Part shown: in pieces, positions 22,601 to 32,933 of the stretch | How the letters are laid out: the number at the start of each line of letters is the position of its first letter | How positions within the stretch are numbered: position 1 is the stretch's first letter | From: Amoebophrya sp. A120 | Taxonomy: Eukaryota; Sar; Dinophyceae; Syndiniales; Amoebophryaceae | Reading direction: 5' to 3' | DNA length: 64,000 nt | Assembly (NCBI GenBank): GCA_905178155.1 | Contig: CAJINV010000005.1 | Coordinates: 2,817,804 to 2,881,803, forward strand | Translations under genes and position numbers: made by a program | Notes under the pieces: model-generated | The model's database searches: none | The model's input: the letters and a program-made list of their open reading frames with translations, nothing else | What the model was told of the DNA's origin: nothing

Positions 22601-25600
22601 CGCGCACCATCGCCCCTGTTTGGTCGACCGGTTCCTGCAGAGCAGCTACATGAAGGACCACAAGTGCGCGATGCTGCACCAAGTCTTTCATTTTGTCGAC
22701 TGGACCGTGGAAGACGCGGACTTCAAAAGAATTTTCCTCGCCAGTCTGTGGATCCATGTCGTGGAGGAGAACGCGATCAGGCCGTATATTGGATTGATAC
22801 AGCCGGCGGACCGTGAAGATGTTCTTCCCCGAAGAACAGACGCAAATGTGGTCCAACCGAATGATCGAAGTTCCTCTTCTCTCCGGCTAACCGAGCTTCT
22901 CCATTTCCTCGCCACGAACCGCATCATCGCGGTGCATTTCCGCGGGGCTTGGGGCTACCAGGGCGTGGGGCTGCAGATCCTGGAATTGGTGAAAAAAACC
23001 GGAATTCAACTCGTCTACATAGCGACCGACAACATCCGCTTCGAGCCGTTTCGGGAACTGGTCACGACGTTGCGAGACGAGTTTCAACTTACCGTGCTTT
23101 CCTCAGAACTCTCGGAAGCGATTGCGGCTGGAATCGGAAAGGAAATCAGCGGGGTAGCAGATCATGCCACCACTGCTGCTCAAGGCCAGACTGAAGATGA
23201 CAGCCGCTCCTTCGGCGAAAAATTGCCGACGTTTCAAAGTGCTTGCACTGGCACTGGCGTGTTGAGTTGTATCGTCGAAGCAGGAAGTGCTTCTCCAACA
23301 TCGTCACTACCGGCCGAAGCTGTGGTGGAACCGACTGCTAGCACCCCTGAACGAAAAGAACCTTTATCAGAAGAAGACGCGGAAGCCGCTGCGTTTCTTC
23401 GGGGTGATGAAGAAGCAGAAACTACTGGCAGCACTGCCGCCCATAATATAATCCCCACCCCAGACGAGCCCGTTTTTAACAGCGCAATCCCATGGCACAA
23501 GCACCACTTGGAATCTCACCGGGGCAAACTGCCTAATCTGGCGCTGCACATCGACTTGTGCATCTGCACCCTGGCAAGCAGTTTCCTGGGACAGCCGTTA
23601 TCCAGCCTGTCCGAGCTGATCATGAATTTCAGGACCGTCGTGCGGCAAATGCACGGACGAGGTGATGATATTGAAGATGCCGGAAAAACCACCACTTCTA
23701 GTACCGGCAAAAGTGCCAGCAGCGAAGTAGATGCAACAGAAACTACAGTCTTGTCGTCGCAGAAATGGAAAAGATTTATTCTGAAGAGGCACTACAGAAG
23801 TAGTCACAAGGGAAAAAGTGAGACCAAGAACCGCGGTAAGGACGTAAGCCCAACCTGGCAGACTTCCACACACCCGGTGCTGGCGTTTTACAGAAAAGTG
23901 TTTCAGCAGGTGCAGCAGTCGCCATCGTCTTCCACCCTGCCGCGCGGGGCTGCACCAAATCCGACCGCATCTTCGTCCTCACCCGCTTCCTCGTATGCAG
24001 TATCTACTAGCCCCCGCCGGACGGATATCGCAAGAAAAAAGTGTTACAGTTACACATTGTCATGCAAGACTGGCAACAGAGACAACCTTTCTCATGCAGG
24101 AAATGCTTCGGAGCTTCGTTTTCTTCCTGCTTTCCCTTGTGATCTTCGCATTACAAGTTTTCTCTACCACCCAGAGAAAATTTGTGATGCAGAAACTCCA
24201 GCAAGTGTGTAACTGTAACACTTTTTTCCGTGGATAACGGAAGCCTTTCTGCACCTACCGCGCGATGTCCTTCCTGTGGATCAGATTTTCCCCATCAGCT
24301 TCTACAGCGCCGATGAAATCGTCAAAGCAGATTGGATGCAGAACTTGATTGACGCGTTTCACATTTTGCAGAAGCAAGAAGCACAGAAGTCGACGGACAG
24401 CACGACAGACGCACGAGGACAAGGAAGTGAAAACAAGAAAAGCCCAGAACAGAAGATCAGCAGCCTTGTTGCGAGTTCCGGCGCATCGAGTGCTACAACT
24501 ACTTCGCTATCGCTTTCGACCTACTACATTCCCGCCGTGTTCACGGACCCGCTACCGCAACCGCAAGCCCCCGGGGGACACAACTACAGTCACCTTCTGT
24601 ACAGCAAATTTGTGATGCGATTGACCCAGTACTACCTCGCCTACAACGAAGAGACAAACGAGTACGAGCGCGCGGAAAATTCCAGATACGAGGACTTACT
24701 CCGTCCCTTACACAAGAACCCGAAAAATCATGACGACCTCCAGCACGACTTTGACCTAACAAAAGACTGGACGCAGGCCACGGTGTTCGCCGCCACCTTC
24801 TACCACGACTTGGGACGGAGAAAGTGCCACTCCATGGGGCTGTTGCTCCGCTTACGGTTTGTGGTGTTGTTTGTGTTGTTTGGAAACTACAACAAATTTG
24901 AATGCGTCCGGGAGTTGAGCATTTTCGGCTACTTGTTGTACACAGAGATTTTCAACCAGGGGCTCGGCGTGTGGCGGTTTCTGCGAAATTTTGTCCGGTT
25001 GCCGGAGGAAGAACCGGCAGGAAATGCTGTTGAAGATGGAACTGCAGCAAAGGAGGAATTATTATTTCCAGAAACCACAACAGCAAACATCTCTTCCAAA
25101 TCCCGGCAGCAAGAGTGGATTTCGCTTCTCAACCTCCTCCGCTTATTCCTGCAAAGAACCAAATGCCGCGGGCAGTACTTGCAAACGTTTTCCGACAAAG
25201 TCACCGAAGACGATGACTACCTGCACGCGTTTTACCGCCCGGAGGCCCCGTTCTTCCAGAAAACACCGATCCGGCAAAAAGCGCTGCTAAACAAATTTGT
25301 GAAAGAAGAGGGGGAGACACTGTACATTGCGCCAAGTGTCGAGTTGGTTCTGCCGAAGAAGTGCAGAAGTAGGGCCGCGCAAGAGGATTTCGTTGTTGGT
25401 GGCAGCAGCAGAAATGTTGAAGCAGGTCTGAGTCATCAAGAAGACGAAGAAATCGCGCAAAGAACTCTGGAAGAAGATTCGAAAGCGAAGCAGACCGTGC
25501 TTTCCTACTTCGCCGGGCCGGATAAGTTTGAACTCTCTTTCCTGTTTCCCGGCCTGCGGGCCCCGTCGCGGGAGTTCGACGACCGGCACACGTATCGCGT

Positions 25601-26303
25601 GCCGGATGCGGCTTGGGGCGACGGGTTGGGACACAAGGACATGTTTGGCGGGCCGGTGCGAAAGTTTCGACCGGGTGAGCATTGCGAGGGCTTGGGGGAG
25701 GACGATGTGCGGGCGGGAGTCTATCTCGAGCTGCAACGGTTGCAGGATGACGTGGCGGGGAAGGTTCAGGGAATGACGCAGATCGCTCCATCTGAAGCAG
25801 CAGTTGTACATAAAAAAAAGCAGCAGGAGGACCACTACCCAGGTTGCGATCTGCAGCTTCTTGCAAACTGCGGGTTGGTTGAATCGATGAAAGAAGAAAG
25901 TGGTTCTTCGACGTCGCGCGAAGGTGGGAACAAAAAGAAAAAAAGGTCGTGGACGGAAATTACGCTGAACTTTCTCAATGTGCAGAAAGTGTTCGAGATT
26001 GTGATCAGAGAAGACGATCCGGAGCCTCATCATCCAAACCACGTAGTTAAAAACAATGATGTTCCTTCTAATGACGCGGAAAGCCAAAGAGCGCATCATG
26101 ACGCTCCATATTTTGCGCCCTGCCCCTCTACGAACCCCTCGCTTCTGCAGCAGACGGTGCTCTCTTGTTTCCAGACGGGCGACATGCAGGTCAAGAACGC
26201 CTCCGGGTATCTCCGATTTCTGGAAATCTGGAATGACAACACGTTTACAAGGGAAGGCGCCACCACCGCGGCAAGCGTGCAGTGCGTGCATGAGAAGGAA
26301 TGA
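19604..26303 (+). CDS. O-fucosyltransferase-like glycosyltransferase, secreted or membrane, six exons
   Basis: Inferred exons are 19604-19823, 20092-20181, 20450-20496, 20636-21754, 21897-24028 and 24236-26303, totalling 5,676 nt (1,892 codons including the stop). The N-terminus (REILLVLPIVCSLITSEF) is a likely signal peptide or anchor. Exon 5 holds a segment like GDP-fucose protein O-fucosyltransferases: RIIAVHFRGAWGYQGVG, then VYIATDN, then HIDLCICTLASSFLG with SSLSELI and an Arg. That order (H-x-R, TD, D-x-C...SSF) is typical of the family, which fucosylates proteins in the ER. The protein is far longer than usual family members (about 400-500 residues); N- and C-terminal parts are unrecognised. 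The start ATG at 19604 is followed by a second at 19607. First-exon copies lie upstream. Other GT-B glycosyltransferases remain possible. Confidence 0.65.
19825..20087 (+). mobile_element. Introner-like element, family A (fucosyltransferase intron 1)
   Basis: A 263 bp element with TATCAAATG...CATTTGATA ends. The flanks share TACC (19820-19823, then an extra G, and 20088-20091). Removal joins SELTY to QRCCQQ in frame. Internal sequence includes several GTCATGC-like repeats. Confidence 0.8.
20182..20444 (+). mobile_element. Introner-like element, family A (fucosyltransferase intron 2)
   Basis: A 263 bp element flanked by a perfect TSD GTACC (20177-20181 and 20445-20449). Excision with one TSD gives KACCEDR|YLAVNDVPAH. 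The nearest GT-AG alternative gives a poor frame, so splicing here appears non-canonical. Confidence 0.85.
20497..20635 (+). mobile_element. Introner-like element, family B (fucosyltransferase intron 3)
   Basis: A 139 bp element with ends TGCAAAAGTGTCGTACTCG and its inverse (CGAGTACGATACTTTTGCA). Removal joins HLGNLVIS to SHVTALVDMAY. It is separated from the preceding family A element by only a 47 nt exon. Boundary is ambiguous by 1-3 bases. Confidence 0.75.
21755..21896 (+). other. GT-AG intron with weak family B-like ends (fucosyltransferase intron 4)
   Basis: A 142 bp intron, GTATCTCACG...CATAG, phase 0, joining REEISTAK to ETIARMEKKM. The surrounding TGCAAAAGT and GCACTTTTGCA form a short inverted repeat, so it may be an old family B element that gained canonical ends. 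Confidence 0.65.
24029..24235 (+). mobile_element. Introner-like element, family C (fucosyltransferase intron 5)
   Basis: A 207 bp element with ends AAAAAAGTGTTACAGTTACACA-like and the inverse TGTAACTGTAACACTTTTTT. A GGAT direct repeat flanks it (24023-24026 and 24232-24235). Removal joins RRTDI to TEAFLHLPRDV in frame. The family C copy in the kinase is at 1541-1716. Confidence 0.75.
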
Positions 26304-28487
26304 TAATGAACAGCCACGGAATTATCGACTATGTTAGGCAGCACTGAGACTAAAACTCAGTACTTCTTTCCATTTCTTCAACCCAGTACTTGCTGTAGAC
26401 TTGTCATCTTTCGGTTCTCGTACACCAATGCGTGCAACAGAATCAGAAGAACGAAATTTGCAGTATAATCCTGAAGATCCAGGCCTCCAGAGGGCTAAGG
26501 CACTGTAGCTGATGCATTCAGTTATATCAAATCCGCCCGGGAACTAATTTGATTTCAAATCAATTTCAAACTAACTTCAAAGATTTTGAATTTTCGGATT
26601 TTTGACCTGTAGTGTGATGTTTGATTTTGACAAAATTAGTCCATGGCATGAGAAGTACTTACCCTACTTTGCGCTGCCGGTTGTCCATTTTCCACAACGC
26701 CGACGATTGTCCACGCTGCTCCCAATGCTGCTTGTTCATCTCCTTTCCCTTCGGCGTGTCGCCCCGTTCTGCGAGCGTTACCGATCTATTGCCCCCTGCT
26801 CTCGCGCTTCACCACAAAAAAACACCGACCTGCTGCTGCTGTGCGCAGTATTGACCTCCGTGAACATCGACTGGAAACGGCGGCCGGCTGCGACTGGCGA
26901 TCGTCCATTCCCCCGCCAGGTGACCTCGACGCGCTTTTTTTTTCTCTACTTCCAGCGCAGGCCACGCAATGAATTTCGATAGAATTTGTTTTTTGAAAAG
27001 ATAAGTTCTAGGACCGCTAAAGGATAAACAGTCTTTTGAGGTTTTGCTCGCTCATCCGAAGAAGAACGGGTAGCAATGTGCTCCTGTACTGTCACGTCAG
27101 ACATAAGGTGGCTGAAAGTAAGTCTGCGCGCAGCTTGATGATGACCAAGCCACGCGTCGAGTCGTAGTGCCATTCATCACCCGTGAGAAACAGCAGCACT
27201 AGAACCAACCTCGAAATAATATAAAAGTTCATTAATTTGCAGGCACGGCTGCTATTTGCATTCTGAATCTCACCACAACATCATAAGACAAATAATCAAG
27301 TTCGAGAAAAGTAGTGTTGCCGTTGCCGAGTAAATTTCTAAATTGCTTTCACGCCCACAAGCACCACCAGGCAAAGAGGCCGGAGCCAGATCATCTGGGG
27401 CCTAGCGAGGCGAGAAAGTGAAACCGTGCGTCCCTGCAGTCCTTGTCGACTGCGTTCCATGATTTCTGCGAGACGGCAGAGAGTCGGCGCTCTCGTGATC
27501 TCGCTATCTGCTGTGCGATTCTGGGACGGGTATAACAAGTGGACTAAGAGAATAGTTCTAAGTAGGACACCACTGGAAGTAGAGCGTAGGTAGGGTTTTA
27601 CAAAAGTCAGCTCGCTGCTCAGGTTGGGGCAAACTGGTGCGTCTCGACATTGCACTTCGTCGCCGTGTAATGAGAAGGTGCCTGCACTATATAATTGAAT
27701 TAGAAAAGCGCGGCGCTGTTGCGCTTTGTGGGTCTCGTCGCCAAATTTAAACGCAGCGACGAGATGGTGTCAATTGCTAATCTGGGCAACAGTTGCGAAA
27801 CAGAAATGAAGAACAGCTTAATTTAGGTGGGGAGCGGAGAATAAACCTAAAGCTCTGAATCAATTAACTAGAAGCCGAAGCTTTTGACTTGCAGCAACAG
27901 CAGTGAATGGCTGTAGTCTTTATCTTTTCATCGAGCGAGAGTAAACATTTGCATTTCTAAAACACGGCCACTGGATATACAAACACTAGCTCGAGTCGGT
28001 CGGCGCAAAAGCATTGCACCCACGCAAAGCTCAGCAAGAGGCTAAGCGGAAAATAGTTCTAATAAATGGCGACGCAGAAAACGGCCGCTAGTATAGTAAG
28101 TTCTCTTGACTCGCTTAGGTCGTTTCTGTGCACCGTGGACTCAGCAAGACTGGGTGGTCTTGTAGAGGTTCAAACAGATATATTTATATACTCTGACTGC
28201 AAGTCCAAGTCACATCGGCAAGCGACAACCACTAACAAACAACGCAAATACAAATAGGCAGATGATTGGCTCTCTTCAATCGAGTCAATCTCAATTCAGT
28301 TTTAGTACTATTATCAAGTTTGTCATGCACATTTTGATAGCTTTTTTAGTTTTTCAAGATAATCATCCATCATACAATTGCGCTACATTTATCGGCATTG
28401 CACAGCTGGCTGCGCAAAACATTTCTACTTCATGATCTTTTCCACAAACCGAATCAACAACATTTCCACTCCACAACCACAGGAGAC
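26304..28487. other. Intergenic region between convergent genes
   Basis: No convincing coding frame. It contains a short dispersed repeat around 26545-26600 (built on CAAATCAATTTCAAACTAAC) whose inverse complement lies at 38728-38780. The rest is unremarkable. Confidence 0.5.
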
Positions 28488-30849
28488 CTAGGCGTCGTCC
28501 CCCTCCTCCACCAAATCGCTGCCACCCTGCTGGTTGTTTCCGTTTCCACCGTTGTTGGCGGCCGCCGGGGGCGCCCGCTTGATCGCGGCCTCCTTCGCCT
28601 GCAGAAAGATGGCCAAAATCTCCTTGGAGGTGGTCTTCAACCAGGTGCAGTTGCCGTTCAAGGTGTGCACACCGACACCATTCACCGCCCACAACTTCTC
28701 GATCCCCTCGTACTTCTTGTACCACTCCGTGAGGTCCTTCAGGGTTGCGGTGGTGCTCGCTTTGAAGGCGTCGACCTCGGTTTTCGCCGTGGTCAAGAAA
28801 CCCAGCGCCTGCTGCTTCTGCCACATCTGCACCGCAGTTCCGAGGTGCTCCCGGGCGGCAATGTGGTCGTCGTGCGCCAACTGGGTAACCGCGAACGCAA
28901 TGGCGTTTTTCACCTCGGTGATCTGCGCGATAGAAGGCGAGCGGCGCAACAACTTGACGACCTTGGCGTGCGACGAGATGTAGGACCGCTCCAACAAAGC
29001 CGCACCGGAGATGATTTCCATGGTACCCGCCGCGAGGGCGGGGGCGGGGTTCTGCAGGTTTGCGTTCACGACAGCCCTGCAGGCCACGCTGTATTCGTCC
29101 CACTCCGCAGACTGCTTTTCGTTCACCTGCGCACCGAAACCGGGGCAGTTGCTGCGGACGGATTCCAAGTGTTTCGCCCAGTCGATGTTCAACAGGTGGG
29201 CCGCGACGTACTTCTTGTTCAAGGAGAGAAATTTGGTGACAAATAATTTGATCTCCTTGTTCATGTTTTGCAGCGTCTGAAACTGCGCCTCGTTGAGAAG
29301 CGTCTTGGTCTTGTTGATAGCAGCGGTGCGATCGGTTGGGGCCATCAAGATGAAACTCACGATGGGCACAGAGTCGTCCTCGGCCGCGATCGCACTCAGG
29401 ACCTGGGGGATCTCAAAGTCGAAGTCCGTCACCGTCTTCTTCTCCGCCTGCGTCAGGGCGACGTTGGTCAGGACATGCTGCCGCAACAACTTCACCGTCA
29501 AGTCCTTCTCCACCCCCGTTGCAGCGACGGTCACGAGGTCCTCCACAGACTTGTAGAACTTCCCGTAGCATCGAGTGCAAAAATATCGCACCACGAGAAA
29601 TCGCATGACTGCGCATCACTCTTTTGTTCCAGCATGACAGATCTTGCGTTTTCTTCCGAGAGAATTTGTCATGCGATTTCCGTTAGTGCGATAATTTTGC
29701 AATGCTTATGTTGGTGGATTCTGGCTTGTTTTGGGGATTTTGCTGCCAGGTCTTGATTCTGTCCTTCACCTCCGGCATGGAGTTCTGCGTCAACAACTCG
29801 TAGTGCTTGCCGATGTTGTCCTTGATGTATTTGCGGGTGCTGATCCTGTGATTTATTTTTTCATTATTTTCGAGTTGGGAGGCGTATTGCTATCTTGCGC
29901 GAAGCGCGTATCGAAATCAGGTCCCATAGGCCACAGGTTGCAACACAATTCGCACAGTGCGAAAAGCAAAGCGCTGCACAACACTGAACCGAATCCACCA
30001 TAATATACGTCATGCAAAAATTTTATCAGGTTCAGGGCGGCCCAAGCTGCAAGATAATCCCATCTATAATCAGGTCGGCGTCGTATCTCGCCAGACAACA
30101 CACACAAGAAAATATGTAAAATACCAGGCCACGACTTTGTCGATCTTGTCGAACGCCGGCGGCTTGTTTTTTTCTTCCTGCTCGAGGTCCTTGTTTCCCG
30201 CCACGGCTTTGTCGTCCTTTTTGGAAACGTCCGCAATTTTCAACTTCCCCTTCCCCCGGTTTTCCATCTCGTACTTCTGGTTGGGCTTGCACAAGTTGAT
30301 CATGCTGGCCACCAAGGTTTTGGTCAGCCGGACCCGCATCTCCGGGAGGGGAAAGCCGAGGTTGGGCTGGTTGAAGGACTGCTCGACGTTTCTCAGCGCC
30401 GCATAGGAGGTGGTCTTTTCGATCAACTCCTCGCCCTTCTTGACCACGTCTTCCGCCTGCTGCTTCGTCCAGGTCGCCGCCTCATCCCGTTTCAGTTTGA
30501 AAAACCCCGTGTTCCACGAGCCGACATCATCGCGGGTTGCCAAGAAGACCGCTTTGTCCTTCGCCACATCGTTGTTTTCCGGATCGTCCGCCGCCTTCAT
30601 CGCGTCCAATAATTCCCGCGCAGTATTCCGCTGGTCCTTGAAGTCGCGCTTGATGTTCTGCGTGTTGTAATTGCGGCCGCGCACGAAGTCCTCCGCGGCG
30701 TCTCGGACGTTGGGGTCGTCCATGTTAACCGCGGGGAAGGTCCGCTGAAATTTCTCAATCTCCGTTAGGGTTAAGCGGCGCTTCTTCGATTCCGGCTCCG
30801 CCATCTGCTTGGCCATGAACTTCATGGCCCTCTTGTTTGACTCGCTCAT
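28488..30849 (-). CDS. Unrecognised lysine/alanine-rich protein, three exons
   Basis: I do not recognise this gene. The start is the first ATG of the open frame, at 30849 (MSESNKRAMKFMAKQ); the frame is open further upstream without another ATG. Exon 1 is 30849-30125; a GT-AG intron 29846-30124 leads to exon 2 from 29845 (ISTRKYIKDNIGKHY); a family B introner near 29576-29701 separates it from exon 3, which ends at 28488 (VEEGDDA). The product is about 680 residues, charged and helical-looking, with no membrane segment or signal peptide. It has a basic cluster near residue 20 (ESKKRRLTL) that could be a nuclear signal, and an acidic C-terminus. The exact joint at the family B element is not resolved. 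Confidence 0.6.
29576..29701 (-). mobile_element. Introner-like element, family B
   Basis: TGCAAAAATATCGCAC at 29576 and its inverse GTGCGATAATTTTGCA ending at 29701 bound a 126 bp element with internal GCATGAC motifs. It lies between exons ending NKPESTN and starting RCYGKFY. The frame requires removal of 1 mod 3 bases, so junctions lie a few bases outside the TIRs. Confidence 0.7.
29846..30124 (-). other. GT-AG intron
   Basis: Reading on the minus strand, the intron starts GTATTTTACATATTTTC and ends AAATCACAG, 279 bp, phase 2, joining KVVAW to ISTRKY. It has canonical ends and no inverted repeats, unlike the neighbouring interruption. Confidence 0.65.
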
Positions 30850-30912
30850 TCTTGAAGCCGGGTCGGTGACAGGAACAAAAGCTGAAGAGAGAAGGAGAAG
30901 TAGTTGCGGCAA

Positions 30913-32933
30913 CGTCAGTAGCTGTTGATCTGCTGTCGTGTCGACGAAAAAGTTGCAGTCGCAGCGTGCTCTCGTCTTCTGCGGCGGTGCGAAAGGTGCA
31001 ACGCCTTGGAGATCAAGCCTGCCGGGACAGAAACGCTTGACAGAAGGCCGTGGGGGTGGTCTAGTTTTGTTCTATAGTTTCAAAGCCAGGTGCTTCGGTG
31101 CGTGCGGTGGTCAGAATACACTGACGGCGCGCGAGCTCTTATCACTGAAACCACTAATACAATGAATGCAAAACACCAGCCAAGTGAACCCTTTATGAGT
31201 CACAGCTTTGCTGTCGCAATTTGCAGGCTACATCGATATGACACCTGATGCGATTTTTGCGTTTCTTCTTTTGCAGAATTCGACCGGCGATCGAACTTTC
31301 CGAAAACGAATCAAGGGCGCCAAATTTGTGTTGCGGGAGCAACTCCTTTCCCTCGCTCTGTAGTCCGTGAGGCCTTTTTTCGTTTCCCTCAAATAGCTTA
31401 GAACTCGAAGTAAACTCAACACTACCGAGCTGCTGGTGCTGCGCTGCGTACTAAAGAGCCTTCGCAACTCACAAACTTCGTGCTTTGGTGGGGGCGAACC
31501 TCTAGTATGCTTGCCGGGACCTGAAATAAAAAAGGAAAACCAACACCCCAGGGGGTCTAGGTGTTGCAACAAAGCTCCTCCCTCGAACCCTCGAAACGCA
31601 ATGTCGTTGTAGACGACACGGAAAGCTTGGCGGACGCAGAAAAAACAGGCCGACGTGAAAAAACAAAAACCGAGCACAACCAACGTTGCGCGAGCGCATC
31701 GCCACAACATGGAGTCAGGGTGGCGCCCCTCAAGCAGCTGTCTTTTAGTGGGTTTCTAACTAAGCGTAAGCGGGGCCGCTGCGTCGTCAGGAGCAGGGCC
31801 AAAAAAAAAAGACCGATGGAAAAGGCACGAGCCCAGGAGAGCGAGCAGCCCCCGGCGTCGCACCACGCAGTAGGCACTTTGTAGCGCCGAGGCAGGGCGA
31901 AAAGGCACAGGGCGCGCCACCTTTTCGTGACCTAATACGGGGCGAATTTTGGCACTTTGCCTGTTCCACCGCCCTAGCGGCGACGCAAGGTCCCCGACAA
32001 TCTTGCCGTAGAACGCTGCCGCTGGGCCGGCTGGGGGCGACGCGCTTTTGCCCGAAACACGACCTAGAAAGCTACTTTGCTGTTATGGGGATGGGAGAAA
32101 GCGACAAAAATGTCGCCGCTGTTACTGCATCAAGAGACGCAGTGCCGCCGTAAACGGCCGGCATCTAAGGTGCGGGGAGGCCGCTACTCTTCACCCAAAG
32201 AAGAAAACTTTTGAACCCATCTACTGGGGGCGCCTGCTTTTCTGAAACCCAGAACCCCGACCACCGCAAGCAGGCACCCCCCTGCCCTCAAGAGACTCCA
32301 GAGCCCCCAAAACCGGCAGGCCCGGCATCTAGAATGTGCGCTGCGATCCGTAGCGGCCCGAAGCATACGCAGCAGGCGCTCGAGCCGTCTGCGCCAGCCC
32401 AACAAAAATTATCGCGGCCGGCGCGAAGCGCCGGCCCCACCAAAAAATACAGGTCCCGGACGTGCCGCGATCCGACGGTTGAAATTGGGCGGGCCAAAGC
32501 AATCCACCGTTTGAAGTTGGTTCGAAAAAGGCAATCCGGCGTTTGAAGTTGGTCCAAAACTGGCAATCCGCCGTTTGAAGTTGGTCCAAAAGTGGCAATC
32601 CGGCGTTTGAAATGGATTCAGTCCAAAAGCAGTCCAAATAAGTCTGAACCAAGATTCTAAGTAGGCGGATTTTTTTGGACTGCTTTTGGACTCTTTTTGA
32701 CTTTTTTGGATTTTCCACGGATTGCTTCGATTCAGCTCAGAAAAAAATACACAAGTTCCAAACCTCCGTCTATCGAAAGAAGGACAAATTTGCTTCGTTA
32801 GCTCATTGGCAAGCACACAGTCAGTGAGGGAACGAAGCAACTCCGTCTGTAGTGCGAAGCTGATAGCTAAACCCTGAAGGCGACAGTTCCGCTACCGCTG
32901 CTTGCCAACCTACAAATCACAAAACTACTAGCA
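30913..32933. other. Intergenic region with a short tandem repeat
   Basis: No convincing gene. The left third may include the 5' untranslated region of the minus-strand gene. The notable structure is the 31 bp repeat at 32480-32612, listed separately. Confidence 0.45.
32480..32612. repeat. 31 bp tandem repeat, about four copies
   Basis: The unit is approximately GGCAATCCGSCGTTTGAAGT followed by TGGTCCAAAA, with drift at the left edge. It lies just beyond the 3' end of the large minus-strand gene. Confidence 0.7.
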
